A DNA stretch of 64,000 bases. It comes from Mycolicibacter sp. MU0102. GTDB taxonomy: Bacteria > Actinomycetota > Actinomycetes > Mycobacteriales > Mycobacteriaceae. Every line of letters begins with the position of its first letter. The stretch's first letter is position 1. Shown here in pieces: positions 42,551-51,983 of this stretch. Position numbers and translations under genes: made by a program. Below the pieces are notes generated by a model. That model made no database searches. It saw only the letters and a program-made list of their open reading frames with translations, and was not told the origin of the DNA. The stretch spans positions 3,720,001 through 3,784,000 of the forward strand of contig NZ_OY726398.1 of assembly GCF_963378105.1 (NCBI RefSeq), read 5' to 3'.

Positions 42551-44101
42551 TCGGTTAGTGGCTTACCGGATTACCCGGTGGCAGAGCTGGGACCCGAGGG
42601 CTTCTTTGGGCCGGATTCGTTGGCGTGGCAGGTTTTTACCGCCCCGGCCACAGCCCTGATGATCGCGCAGATCACCAATCTGCTGGAAGTACCGCACATC
42701 GACTTCCAGTCGGTTCTTGTCGATCACGACCCACTGTTCCCGACCAATCGCAAACGTCAGCGGGGGCTTGGTAGCGCGCGTAAAGATGGCTATTTCCATG
42801 ACCGGCTCCGCCGAACGTTGAGCGTTCCTTTGCCGATTCTCTTTGCGGACAAGCAGTCCGCCGTCGCGTGCGCCGACCGCTTGATGCACTACCACCGGCC
42901 GATGACCGGCCAGCCCACCGAAGACGCCCCCGCGTATTCGGCGACGTCGCCGGAGACCATGTTGTTCGGCGCGGTCACGATCTCCCACGCCGCGCTGACG
43001 GCATACGAGCGGTTCGCGTTTCGCCAGGGGCGGCTCCCGCGGCGCTTGAGTGTGGCCGATCGTGACCGGTACTTCGCTGAGATGTCAACGCTGGCGATCA
43101 TGATGGGTGTACCCGCCGCCGACGTGCCGATGACCGCAACCCAGGTGGACGCCTACTACCGGTCGATCGCCGCCAAGTTCAAGCTTCGTCGTCGCTTCCG
43201 CAGCGCTCAGTTCAAAGCTGCTGCCGCACTGGTTGTTCCTAGAGGGTGGCGTGATGTGCCGAAGACAGCTGGCGACATTGGGCTGATGGCCTCAGCCGCC
43301 GTCGCATGCGCGGCATTACCACGCCCGTCGCGTCGCCTGAACGGGCTGCCCGCCGTCGCAGATCCGATGCTCTACGCGCTATATGCGGCGTCCCTTCCGC
43401 TGTTCGCACTCTTGAGCTTGCCGGGAATCCGGTCGCTCGTCTTGCGCTGGTACCTCGGCGCTGCAGACACCGCCACGCTCACCGCGGCGCGGCGGACACT
43501 GTCACCCCCGAGCAAGCCCCGCAGCGTTCCAGGCATTTGCATGACCGACCCCAGCCCTCTGCCGGCGGGCACCGGGCCGATTGCAATGACTGAGGCCGAA
43601 GCGTTGGCATTGTTCGACTCGCTCGCATCCTGCCCGGTAGCGACACTTCGAGGTCGCTGGGCAGGGCGGGAGGTGCTGACCGGAGGTCCGTTAGACGGCG
43701 CATTGGCCAACGTGTCGTGGTACGGCAAACAATTCGACGGAATTCACGCGGTGCATCCGCTGATGGTCCGCGACAGGGCCGGACACCCCTTTGCATTGAA
43801 GCCGTCGGCGGTGCCGATGCGGTTGATCTCGCACCCGATCCCGGCGCCACGCTGGATACCGAGACTCGCACCGCGACTGGTAACTGCACTCAAGCCGATC
43901 CTGCGGGCGCGCACCTACGGAGCGGATCTGACAACCACAACTTTTCGTGGAGTTACCACGGCCGCGATGGCCTACCGCGATAAGCCCGTGGTCGACGTGT
44001 TCCGGTTGGTTGACGAAAGCACCGTACTGGGGTTGATGGATTATCCCGGCATGTCCAAGCCCTGTTTCTTTGTCCTGCACCGTGATCCACAGACATCGTG
44101 A
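42548..44101 (+). CDS. DUF2236 (MpaB/Lcp-like) oxygenase fused to GXWXG/DUF4334 domain
   Basis: A 517-residue protein with two parts. Residues about 15-320 resemble the DUF2236/MpaB family of b-heme oxygenases (AWQVFTAPATALMIAQITN, LMHYHRPMTGQPTED with candidate heme histidines, AYERFAFRQGRL). Residues about 345-515 match the GXWXG plus DUF4334 pair (ATLRGRWAGREVLTGGPLD, VSWYGKQFDGIHAVHPLM, TTAAMAYRDKPVVDVFRLVD, MDYPGMSKPCFFVLHRD). These are usually separate proteins. The product may be membrane-associated through the hydrophobic stretch PLFALLSLPGIRSLVL. It is followed 15 bp on by a SnoaL-like gene. Confidence 0.8.
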   Translation: MSVSGLPDYPVAELGPEGFFGPDSLAWQVFTAPATALMIAQITNLLEVPHIDFQSVLVDHDPLFPTNRKRQRGLGSARKDGYFHDRLRRTLSVPLPILFADKQSAVACADRLMHYHRPMTGQPTEDAPAYSATSPETMLFGAVTISHAALTAYERFAFRQGRLPRRLSVADRDRYFAEMSTLAIMMGVPAADVPMTATQVDAYYRSIAAKFKLRRRFRSAQFKAAAALVVPRGWRDVPKTAGDIGLMASAAVACAALPRPSRRLNGLPAVADPMLYALYAASLPLFALLSLPGIRSLVLRWYLGAADTATLTAARRTLSPPSKPRSVPGICMTDPSPLPAGTGPIAMTEAEALALFDSLASCPVATLRGRWAGREVLTGGPLDGALANVSWYGKQFDGIHAVHPLMVRDRAGHPFALKPSAVPMRLISHPIPAPRWIPRLAPRLVTALKPILRARTYGADLTTTTFRGVTTAAMAYRDKPVVDVFRLVDESTVLGLMDYPGMSKPCFFVLHRDPQTS

Positions 44102-44116
44102 TCAAAGGAGACCGCA

Positions 44117-44875
44117 ATGTTCGATGAAGCAAAATTTCAAGAAGCCCTAGCCCAGCCCCGCTTGCAGGGCCACGTCCCGGAGTTTCTTCACTCAAACCGG
44201 GCGGTTCCCATTCGGGTCATCCAGGAACCCGAACTCCAGGCGATGACCAAACAGTGGTTCGTCGACTTCGACCGCAAGCTGGACCACTACAGCACACACT
44301 TCAACACGGACCTGTCCTGGGTTATGACCTGGGCGAAGAAATACTGGTGGAGCTTTTTGGTCCGCGACATGGACATCAACAACGAGTTGTACGCTCCCGA
44401 CGTCACCTACACCGACGTCACTACCTTCGGTCGAACCATCGTCGGTATTGATGACTTCGTCACCTACAACTTCGCGTTCTTCGAAGCGATCCCGGACTGG
44501 CGTTATGACCCGCTGCCCGACCAGGTCTATATCGACGTCACACCAGAGGGCAAAGTCCGTACCATGATCCGCTACATCGGCAGTGGCCACTGGAGCGGCG
44601 GGCTGAGGCTGCATCCCTACGATGAAACGGCCCCCGTCATCTACGGCGACGGCCGTTTCATCCAGGCTCCGGCCGTCGATCGGTACCACTTCAACGCCGA
44701 CGGACTCATGGAGGAGGGCGAAACCCTCTACGACATCCTGGACGGCCTGCAGCGCGGTGGCGTGCTGCCCCGCGACGACAGCTGGGCGCTACGCACCCTG
44801 TTCTCCGCATCCAAAATCCCGGCCACGCTCAGTCGCGTACGCCAGCGCATCCCGATCCTGCGCAAGCACACCTAA
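44117..44875 (+). CDS. SnoaL/NTF2-like protein, long form
   Basis: A 252-residue protein. The central NTF2-like core is AKKYWWSFLVRDMDINNELYAPDVTYTDVTTFGRTIVGIDDFVTYNFAFFEAIPDWRYD, then MIRYIGSGHWSGGL and YHFNADGLMEEGETLYD. It has N-terminal (70 residues) and C-terminal (40 residues, basic) extensions beyond the usual domain. ATG at 44117 follows AAAGGAGA. Operon partner of the DUF2236 fusion. Confidence 0.8.
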   Translation: MFDEAKFQEALAQPRLQGHVPEFLHSNRAVPIRVIQEPELQAMTKQWFVDFDRKLDHYSTHFNTDLSWVMTWAKKYWWSFLVRDMDINNELYAPDVTYTDVTTFGRTIVGIDDFVTYNFAFFEAIPDWRYDPLPDQVYIDVTPEGKVRTMIRYIGSGHWSGGLRLHPYDETAPVIYGDGRFIQAPAVDRYHFNADGLMEEGETLYDILDGLQRGGVLPRDDSWALRTLFSASKIPATLSRVRQRIPILRKHT

Positions 44876-44907
44876 GCCCGCGTCAGCGCTGATCGCGTAC
44901 CGGCAAT

Positions 44908-45795
44908 TCACGGCTCCGGGACGTGGAAGTGCTCGTCACGCAGCCGGAACGCCTCCTTGGTTCCGTGCTGCGCCCGGGTCTTGACGAAGTTGAACTCCCC
45001 CGGCGCGAACTGCAGGTTGGTGCCATAGGCGTGAAACAGATAGCTGGCCACCTCTTCGCCCTGATACGCCTGGCTCTGCTCGACGAGCCGAAACGCCTCC
45101 TTGGCGATGACGACCCCGTCGGCGGGCATCTTCGCGGCCTTGCACGCCCAGTACCGGGCCCGCGCGGTCACCGCCGCCGGATCGCAGGTCTCGGTGAACA
45201 CCCCCAGATGTTCGACCGACGCGGCCTCGATGATGTCCCCGGTCAACAACAGCCGCCGCGCCAGCACGGGTCCGAGGCGGTGAAAGAACATGTGCAGACT
45301 GCCCAGCGCCGGGCCCAGAAACCGCGTCGCGGGCATGCCGATCTTGGTGTCACGCGCGACCACCGAGATGTCGGTCATCAGCGCCATCTCGAAACCGCCG
45401 CCGAGCGCATACCCACTGATCTCACCCACTGTGACCTTCGGGAAGCCCATCAGATTGTGATAGAAGCCGAAAGATTTGCGGTCCACGGTAAGTCGGCGTC
45501 GCTGGCTGGGCCTGCCCTTGTCCGCCGGCTGCGCGGTCTCCCCGCGCCCGCCGTACCAGCCGTAGGCGTTGTTCATGTCGGCCCCGGTGCTGAACACTCC
45601 TTCGGCGCCCCGCAGCAACACCACGACCAGATCGTCGTCCTCGGCGACCCGGTCCAGGCAGCGGGCGACCGCGTCGCGCATGGCCGCATCGTAGGAATTG
45701 CGCCGGCCCGGGTTGTTCAGCGTGATGGTCGCGATGCGCCCGTCGGGATCGACATCGAAGAGCACGCGATCGTCGGCGGTCTGGGCTGCGCTCAT
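44908..45795 (-). CDS. Enoyl-CoA hydratase/isomerase family protein
   Basis: A 295-residue crotonase. Oxyanion loops: FSTGADMNNAYGW and SGYALGGGFEMAL, so the first Glu is kept, but the second position reads GMPATRFLG (Ala for Glu). An insert of about 15 residues (GRGETAQPADKGRPSQRRR) follows the first loop. Start overlaps the hotdog-gene stop (ATGA). The single-Glu pattern points to an isomerase or another crotonase reaction rather than simple hydration. Confidence 0.85.
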   Translation of the reverse strand: MSAAQTADDRVLFDVDPDGRIATITLNNPGRRNSYDAAMRDAVARCLDRVAEDDDLVVVLLRGAEGVFSTGADMNNAYGWYGGRGETAQPADKGRPSQRRRLTVDRKSFGFYHNLMGFPKVTVGEISGYALGGGFEMALMTDISVVARDTKIGMPATRFLGPALGSLHMFFHRLGPVLARRLLLTGDIIEAASVEHLGVFTETCDPAAVTARARYWACKAAKMPADGVVIAKEAFRLVEQSQAYQGEEVASYLFHAYGTNLQFAPGEFNFVKTRAQHGTKEAFRLRDEHFHVPEP

Positions 45796-46484
45796 CGGTG
45801 GGACCCCTCATCTTGTCTGCGGCCGAATCGAATGGCACTCAATTTGTTCGGCGGCGCCGCCGCCGTGGTGACCTCGCCGGTACACAGCAGCTCGCCGCGA
45901 TGCAGAAGCCGCGCAGTGGAAGCGATACCCCGCTCCACCTCGGTTCGCACGATGTTGAAGTCCAGCTCGGTGAGGATCGGCGTCGGGCGCCGGTAAGTGA
46001 CCAGCAGTGAGCGGGTACGCCCGGCCGAGCCCGCCGCGCAGCTCTGATGCTGAGTCACGCAATCGAAGAACACCCCGAGAAAGCCGCCGTGCACCAACCC
46101 CGGGGGCCCTTCGTAGGGCAGTGGGAAGGTGACTGTGCCCGAGGCGGTATCGCCATCGAGGTGGTCGAATCGATACTCCGGGAAGCACGGGTTGAACGAT
46201 CCGACGTCGAATGCGTGCGCCAGGTAGACCCGACCGACCGAGCCATCAGCCGATTCCAGGCGGGGCATGGCCTCCACCGGGGCCACTGCAGCCAGTTGCC
46301 GCTCCCAGTCGGCGAACTGCACCAGCATGTCGTCCACCAGCGGATGCGGGTGTTCCAAGGCGAGCAGCAGCCCGGTCAGGCGGCGCATGGCACCAGCAAC
46401 CGCGACGGTCTGCCCCAGCGGCAGCTCGCCGAAACGGGCGGCATCGCCGGCCGAAACCACGAAGTTCCCCGAACCGTCCGCCAT
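45792..46484 (-). CDS. Hotdog-fold thioesterase, PaaI-like
   Basis: A 230-residue protein with a C-terminal hotdog domain (YEGPPGLVHGGFLGVFFDCVTQHQSCAAGSAGRTRSLLVTYRRPTPILTELDF). VHGGFLGVFFD is the PaaI/4HBT active-site helix. The N-terminal 90 residues are a helical extension. It probably hydrolyses or binds an acyl-CoA. Translationally coupled to the crotonase; divergent from the crotonase cassette at 46565. Confidence 0.85.
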   Translation of the reverse strand: MADGSGNFVVSAGDAARFGELPLGQTVAVAGAMRRLTGLLLALEHPHPLVDDMLVQFADWERQLAAVAPVEAMPRLESADGSVGRVYLAHAFDVGSFNPCFPEYRFDHLDGDTASGTVTFPLPYEGPPGLVHGGFLGVFFDCVTQHQSCAAGSAGRTRSLLVTYRRPTPILTELDFNIVRTEVERGIASTARLLHRGELLCTGEVTTAAAPPNKLSAIRFGRRQDEGSHR

Positions 46485-46508
46485 AGGCCTTTCTCCGCCG
46501 AATCGCGC

Positions 46509-46541
46509 TAATCGTATAGCCTACTGTAGCTATCACGATAT
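46509..46541. promoter_or_regulatory. TTACnGTAA-type operator region with ATAGC-GCTAT palindrome
   Basis: CTACTGTAG (46521-46529) sits inside an 18-bp inverted repeat, 46516-46533, with ATAGC and GCTAT ends. Weaker matches lie 12 bp to each side (46509 and 46533). The site is in the divergent region of the hotdog and crotonase operons. Confidence 0.45.
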
Positions 46542-46564
46542 AGCGTTGAAAGGTGGACACCACC

Positions 46565-47392
46565 GTGGCCGACTCCCCCGATTCCGGGTCCGGCTCAGCC
46601 CCCGAAGGCGCAGTGACGGCGCAACGTGACGGCACGCTGCTCCGCCTGACCCTGGCGCGCCCGGAACGCCGGAATAGCCTGAGCTCGTCGATGACCGATG
46701 CACTGGTCACGGCCCTGACCGAGGCGGCAAGCGACGACACGCTGCGCGCCATCCATATCCGGGGCGCCGGCGATGATTTCTGCGCCGGCGCCGACTGGGT
46801 GGCCACCAATGCCGGCGGCCAGCGACCCCGCACCGGAGATCTGGTGCGCCGCGTCCCGCACGCCGCGCACCGGGCGATCGAACTGCTGCAGACCATCCAG
46901 TTGCCCGTCGTGTGCAGCGTCCGGGGTTGGGCGGTGGGCCTGGGCTGCAACCTGGCGCTGGCCGCCGACTTCACGGTGGCCGCCACCGACGCGGTGTTCT
47001 GGGAACCGTTCGTGGCGCGCGGCTTCAGCCCCGACTCGGGATCGACCTGGCTGCTGCCACGGCTGGTGGGACTGGCTCGGGCCAGACGCATGCTGCTGCT
47101 GGGTGAACAGGTCAGCGGCGCATCCGCGCAGGATTGGGGACTGATCCACCAAGCAGTGGCGCCGGCGGACCTGGACTCGGCCACCGAAGAGCTGCTGGCC
47201 GCCTTGGCGCAGGGCCCCACGGTAGCGATCGGCCTGACCAAACAGGCACTGCATCACGCACAGCATGCGACGTTGCCGCAAGCCCTGAACCAGGAGCTGT
47301 TCAGCCTTGAACTCAGCTGCCGTACCGGGGATTTCAAAGAAGGCCTAGCCGCGTTCGCGCAGCGGCGACCACCTGGCTTCACCGGCCGCTGA
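46565..47392 (+). CDS. Enoyl-CoA hydratase/isomerase family protein
   Basis: A 275-residue crotonase: FCAGADWVATNAGG and RGWAVGLGCNLALAADF loops; Asn replaces the first Glu. The second region reads FWEPFVARGFSPDSGSTW. GTG at 46565 is chosen because AAAGG lies 11 bp upstream; a GTG at 46553 would place that site against the start codon. First gene of a plus-strand operon of three crotonases and three ligases. Confidence 0.85.
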   Translation: MADSPDSGSGSAPEGAVTAQRDGTLLRLTLARPERRNSLSSSMTDALVTALTEAASDDTLRAIHIRGAGDDFCAGADWVATNAGGQRPRTGDLVRRVPHAAHRAIELLQTIQLPVVCSVRGWAVGLGCNLALAADFTVAATDAVFWEPFVARGFSPDSGSTWLLPRLVGLARARRMLLLGEQVSGASAQDWGLIHQAVAPADLDSATEELLAALAQGPTVAIGLTKQALHHAQHATLPQALNQELFSLELSCRTGDFKEGLAAFAQRRPPGFTGR

Positions 47393-47409
47393 GAAGGAAA
47401 GAGACGGCA

Positions 47410-48216
47410 ATGCCGACGTTCGACACCATCGACTACGACGTGCGCGGGCACACCGCCACGATCACGCTGAACCGCCCCGAGGCGCTCAACGCGCTGAGCC
47501 CGCACATGGTCACCGAACTGCGGACCGCCTATGCCGAGGCCGAGAGCGACGAGGCGGTGTGGGTGGTCATCGTCACCGGCACCGGGCGGGCGTTCTGCAC
47601 CGGCGCCGACGTGAAGGAGATCCCCGGCGACGGCAAGGTGATCAACGAACGGCCCTATCTGTCGACCTACGAGCAATGGGAGGCTCCGCAGGAGGGCACT
47701 CCCCCGTTCCGGACGATGGCCAAACCGGTGCTGGCGGCGATCAACGGGATCTGTTGTGGCGCAGGACTGGACTGGGTGACCACCTGCGACATCGTGATCG
47801 CCTCGGACCGTGCGACGTTCTTCGACCCGCACGTCTCGATCGGCCTCGTCGCCGGTCGCGAAGTGGTGCGGTTGGCCCGCGTACTGCCGCGCTCCGTCGC
47901 GCTACGGATGGCCATGATGGGCAAGCACGAGCGTATGGACGCACAACGCGCCTACGACCTCGGCATGATCAGCGAGGTGGTGGAGCACGACCGACTGTTG
48001 ACTCGCGCCCACGAGATCGCCGACATCTTGAACTCGAACGCTCCGCTGGCGGTACGCGGAACGCGGCTGGCGATCCTCAAGGGCCTGGATCTGCCGCTGC
48101 ACGAGGCGGAGATGCTCGCCGAATCGTTCCGGGAACGCAACCTGCACACCCAGGACTCACTGGAGGGGCCGCGGGCCTTCGTCGAGAAGCGTGCACCGGA
48201 ATGGCAGTGCCGATGA
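47410..48216 (+). CDS. Enoyl-CoA hydratase/isomerase family protein
   Basis: A 268-residue crotonase: FCTGADVKEIPGDGKVI and NGICCGAGLDWVTTCD loops, then ATFFDPHVSIGLVAGREVVRLARVLP. The first Glu is replaced by Asp (GLDWV), the second by Asp/His (FDPHV). The Gly-Gly oxyanion elements are normal. The ATFFDxHVSxGLV block is shared with the next gene, so the pair may form one enzyme. Stop overlaps the next start (ATGA). Confidence 0.87.
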   Translation: MPTFDTIDYDVRGHTATITLNRPEALNALSPHMVTELRTAYAEAESDEAVWVVIVTGTGRAFCTGADVKEIPGDGKVINERPYLSTYEQWEAPQEGTPPFRTMAKPVLAAINGICCGAGLDWVTTCDIVIASDRATFFDPHVSIGLVAGREVVRLARVLPRSVALRMAMMGKHERMDAQRAYDLGMISEVVEHDRLLTRAHEIADILNSNAPLAVRGTRLAILKGLDLPLHEAEMLAESFRERNLHTQDSLEGPRAFVEKRAPEWQCR

Positions 48217-49001
48217 GCAGCGAGTTCACCACGGTCCTGCTCGACTTCGACCGCACCGCACACGTCGCGACCATCACGTTGAACCGGCCGGACCGGCTCA
48301 ACGCGTTCGACCGCACCATGTGCGAGGAGATGGCCGCGGCATGGCGGATCGTCAAACTCGATACGGAGGTCAACGCCGTCGTGCTGCGCGCCGCCGGTGA
48401 CCGGGCATTCAGCGCCGGACTGGACATCAAGTCCTCCTACGGCCAGCCCGACAACGTCTGGAACCACGAAGATCCCGGCGAATTGCTTAGCCCCAAGTGG
48501 CAGAAGATGTTCAAACCGGTCATCTGTGCCGTGCAGGGCATGTGCACCGCGGGTGCGTTCTACTTCATCAACGAGGCCGACGTGGTGATCTGCTCGGACG
48601 AGGCCACGTTCTTCGACTCCCACGTCTCTGCCGGACTGGTCTGCGCACTCGAGCCGGTCGGGCTGATGCGCCGAATCGGGTTGGGCGAAACCCTGCGGAT
48701 CGCGCTGATGGGCAACGATGAGAGGGTCAGCGCCGACACCGCGTTGCGCATCGGCATGGTGACGGAAATCGTTGCGCGCGAACACCTCTGGACGCGAGCG
48801 CACGAGATCGCCACCACCATTGCGGCCAAGCCGCCTTCGGCCACCCAAGGCACGGTGAAGGCGATCTGGGAATCCCTGGACAAGCCCTACCGCGCCGCCC
48901 TGGACCAGGGCCTGATCTACACCAGACTGGGCAACCCACTGGGCAAGGCCGAACTCGACGCGCAAACGCCGCGCCCCGCCGCACCGCCGCGGATCCGCTG
49001 A
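48213..49001 (+). CDS. Enoyl-CoA hydratase/isomerase family protein
   Basis: A 262-residue crotonase: FSAGLDIKSSYG and QGMCTAGAFYFINEADVV, then ATFFDSHVSAGLVCALEPVGLMRRIGL. The usual first Glu position is Tyr/Phe, so hydratase chemistry is doubtful. Close in pattern to the preceding gene and coupled to it. Overlaps the next ligase start by one base (TGATG). Confidence 0.87.
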   Translation: MSSEFTTVLLDFDRTAHVATITLNRPDRLNAFDRTMCEEMAAAWRIVKLDTEVNAVVLRAAGDRAFSAGLDIKSSYGQPDNVWNHEDPGELLSPKWQKMFKPVICAVQGMCTAGAFYFINEADVVICSDEATFFDSHVSAGLVCALEPVGLMRRIGLGETLRIALMGNDERVSADTALRIGMVTEIVAREHLWTRAHEIATTIAAKPPSATQGTVKAIWESLDKPYRAALDQGLIYTRLGNPLGKAELDAQTPRPAAPPRIR

Positions 49002-50470
49002 TGACGCATCCGCTGAGCCGGCGCATCGCCGCCGTGCTCGATCTGGCGCCAGAGGCACCGGCATTGCAGTACGACGGCCGGTGGTCCTCCTGGTCGCAAC
49101 TCGGAGCCCTGGCGCAGCGCATCGCGGAACTGACACCGCCTGGTGGACGAGTTGGGATCCTGCTGCGCAACCGCCCCCCGCAGGTGGCCGCCTTACTCGG
49201 GGTCTTGCTCGCCGGGGGCTGTGTGGTGGTGATCAACCCGTCGCGCGGCGATGACCGCACCCGCTCCGAGATCACTGCGCTGGAGCTGCCGGTGATCATC
49301 GGGCACGCCGATGACCTGGCCGCCCTGGTCACCGCGACACCGTGCACCACATTGGTGACGATCTCCGATCTCACCGCAGACCCACAGATCACCGCGGCCA
49401 GCGAGCCCAACCTCGATCCGGGGCGCCCCGGCGTGGCGGTGTGGATGCTGACCAGCGGAACGACCGGACCACCCAAGCGCGTCGACCTGCGGTACGACAT
49501 GCTGGCGCACAGCGTGATCGGCCCCGACCCCGAGCATCTCCCCGCACCCACCCAATTGCGCCGCGGCATCGCGATCGTCAACGCCCCGCTGGTGCATATC
49601 GGAGGCGTGTACCGGGTGTTGCAGTGCATCGCCGAGGCACGATCCTTTGTGCTGCTGGAGCGATTCGAGCTGCAGCGCTGGGTCGAAGCGGTACGAACTT
49701 GTCGGCCGCGCGCGGTCTCGTTGGTGCCGGCCGCATTGCGCGCGGTGCTGCATTCGGACCTGAGCCGCGAGGATCTGGCCGGGATCCGGGCGGTCACCTC
49801 CGGGACCGCGCCGCTGTCCGCCGACGACGCCGACGCGTTCACCGCCAAGTTCGGCATACCGGTGCTCACCTCCTACGCCGCAACCGAATTCGGTGGCGGT
49901 GTCGCCGGCTGGACCCTGGCCGACTATCAGCAGTACTGGCAAGCAAAACGCGGCAGTGTCGGACGCGCGAGCCTCGGCGCGCAACTGCGCGTCGTTGACG
50001 ACGACGGCGCGCCGCTCGGCGCCGATCAGCCCGGGCTGCTCGAGGTCAAGCCCGGCCAGCTGGGGCCCGCTACGGACTGGATGCGCACCACCGATCTGGC
50101 CCGTATCGACGCCGACGGCTTCCTGTGGATCCTGGGCCGGGCGGATCAGGCCATCATCCGCGGCGGATTCAAGGTGCTGCCCGACGATGTGCGGGTCGCG
50201 CTGGAAGCACACCCGGCGGTCAAAGGTGCCGCAGTCGTGGGCCGTGCCGACGAGCGTCTGGGACAGACGCCGGTGGCGGCCGTCGAGCTGCGTTCTGGAG
50301 CCTTCGCCGACGCCGGGACGCTGACCGAGTTTCTGCGCGGCCGGCTGGCCGGCTATGAGATTCCGACCGAGATCGCGATCGTCGACGTCATCCCGCGGAC
50401 GCCGTCAGGAAAGGCCGACCTGGGCGCGGTTCGGGACCTGATCGGCATGTCGAGCAAGCATGCTCGCTGA
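49001..50470 (+). CDS. Acyl-CoA synthetase (ANL superfamily)
   Basis: A 489-residue AMP-forming ligase. The P-loop is MLTSGTTGPPKRVDLRYD, with an unusual Arg after the Lys; SYAATEFGGGVAGWT, hinge GRADQAIIRGGFKVLP and catalytic Lys in TPSGKADLGAV follow. It closely resembles the ligase at 54354 (YGATEFAGSVCAWT, GTTGPPKRVPV), so those two form one subfamily. It overlaps the crotonase upstream and the next ligase downstream. Confidence 0.88.
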   Translation: MTHPLSRRIAAVLDLAPEAPALQYDGRWSSWSQLGALAQRIAELTPPGGRVGILLRNRPPQVAALLGVLLAGGCVVVINPSRGDDRTRSEITALELPVIIGHADDLAALVTATPCTTLVTISDLTADPQITAASEPNLDPGRPGVAVWMLTSGTTGPPKRVDLRYDMLAHSVIGPDPEHLPAPTQLRRGIAIVNAPLVHIGGVYRVLQCIAEARSFVLLERFELQRWVEAVRTCRPRAVSLVPAALRAVLHSDLSREDLAGIRAVTSGTAPLSADDADAFTAKFGIPVLTSYAATEFGGGVAGWTLADYQQYWQAKRGSVGRASLGAQLRVVDDDGAPLGADQPGLLEVKPGQLGPATDWMRTTDLARIDADGFLWILGRADQAIIRGGFKVLPDDVRVALEAHPAVKGAAVVGRADERLGQTPVAAVELRSGAFADAGTLTEFLRGRLAGYEIPTEIAIVDVIPRTPSGKADLGAVRDLIGMSSKHAR

Positions 50471-51983
50471 GACCCTGCCGCAGATCCTGCGCACCCAAGC
50501 GCGGAGCCGCGGCACCCACCCGCTGCTGATCTGCGACACCGAACGGATCAGCTACGCCGACGCCGAGCAGCGCTCCGCGGTGTTGGCCCGCCGACTCGTT
50601 GCGCTGGGCGCCGGCAAAGGCAGCCACATCGGGCTGTTGTATCCCAACGGCCCAGCGTTCGTGGTCGGCATGCTCGCCGCGGTCCGGATCGGCGCGGTGG
50701 TGGTCCCATTCCCCACCCTGTCAACGGCTCCAGAGCTGCGCGACCAGCTGGCGCACAGCGACGTGCGGATCCTGCTGGCCGCCGAATCCTACCGATCGCA
50801 CGACTACCGGGCGCGGTTGACCGAAGTCCTCGGAGACGTCGATATCGATGGCGCAGCAACGCTGTTCAGCGTCCACGCGCCGCAGCTGCGCCATGTGCTG
50901 TTCGACGCCGAACACGGTGGCACGACCGACGTGGACATCTTGGACGACTTGGAGGACCTGGAATCCGGGGTCGACGGCGGCGACTCGCTGGCGATCATCT
51001 ACACCTCCGGCTCCAGCGGCACACCCAAGGGCACCGTGCACAGCCACGCCGCCCTGATAGGCCACCAACGCAATCTCAACGCGATCCGGCGACTCACCGC
51101 CGAAGACATCTTGTTTTGCAATTCGCCGTTCTTCTGGATCGGCGGGTTCGCGTTCGCGCTATTGGCCACGATGCTGGCCGGATCGACACTGCTGTGTTCC
51201 AACGCCGCCGACCCCGCTGCCACGCTGGACCTGCTCGAAGCCGAGAAGCCCACGCTGACCAATGGATATGTCGCCAGCATCGCCGCCCTTGCGCAGCACC
51301 CGAGCTTCGCCGGACGCGATGTGTCCACGCTGCGCCGCGGCAACCTCTACCCGATCATGGCGCCAGGCGCCCGCCCGGCCGATCCCGAGCTGCGGCACAA
51401 CATGCTCGGGCTGACCGAGACCGGCGGCGTCGTACTGCTCAGCGGCGACGAGACCGACCAGCCCGAACACCGACGCGGAAGCTTCGGCATACCGGCCCCC
51501 GGCTTTGAGTGCCGGGTCGAGTCCGGCGAACTGTGGGTGCGCGGCCCCTACCTGATGCAGCGCTATTACAAACGCAGCCGGGAGGAATGTTTCGACGCCG
51601 ACGGCTGGTTCCACACCGGCGATTTGGTCCGCACCGACGACGACGGCTACTTCTACTACCTGGGCCGACAAGACCGGGTGATCAAGACCGCGGGAGCCAA
51701 TGTGTCTGCCGCCGAGGTGGAGCGAGCCATCACCAAGGTCACCGGCGGCGCCGTCGCGCATGTGTTCGCCGTGCCCGACCCGGACCGGGGTCAGCTGGTG
51801 GCCGCGATCATCGTGGCCGGCGACACCGATGTCGACGAGGGACAGTTACGCGCGCGGCTTGCCGCCGAGCTGTCCGCCTACAAGATCCCGCGCCGAATCA
51901 CCTACGTCCCCGCCGCGCAGATCCCGCTGCTGTCCAGTGGGAAAGTCGATCTGCGACGGTTGGCGGAGGTGCTCGATGCCTGA
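50460..51983 (+). CDS. Acyl-CoA synthetase (ANL superfamily)
   Basis: A 507-residue ligase: P-loop YTSGSSGTPKGTVHSH, MLGLTETGG, hinge GRQDRVIKTAGANVSAAEVE and catalytic Lys in LLSSGKVDLRR. The SGSSGxPKG form and FFWIGGFAFALLATMLAGSTLL are shared with the next gene (FFWVGGFGGGVLSALLAGATLI). The start overlaps the preceding ligase by 11 bp, and the end overlaps the next by 8 bp. Confidence 0.9.
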   Translation: MLAETLPQILRTQARSRGTHPLLICDTERISYADAEQRSAVLARRLVALGAGKGSHIGLLYPNGPAFVVGMLAAVRIGAVVVPFPTLSTAPELRDQLAHSDVRILLAAESYRSHDYRARLTEVLGDVDIDGAATLFSVHAPQLRHVLFDAEHGGTTDVDILDDLEDLESGVDGGDSLAIIYTSGSSGTPKGTVHSHAALIGHQRNLNAIRRLTAEDILFCNSPFFWIGGFAFALLATMLAGSTLLCSNAADPAATLDLLEAEKPTLTNGYVASIAALAQHPSFAGRDVSTLRRGNLYPIMAPGARPADPELRHNMLGLTETGGVVLLSGDETDQPEHRRGSFGIPAPGFECRVESGELWVRGPYLMQRYYKRSREECFDADGWFHTGDLVRTDDDGYFYYLGRQDRVIKTAGANVSAAEVERAITKVTGGAVAHVFAVPDPDRGQLVAAIIVAGDTDVDEGQLRARLAAELSAYKIPRRITYVPAAQIPLLSSGKVDLRRLAEVLDA

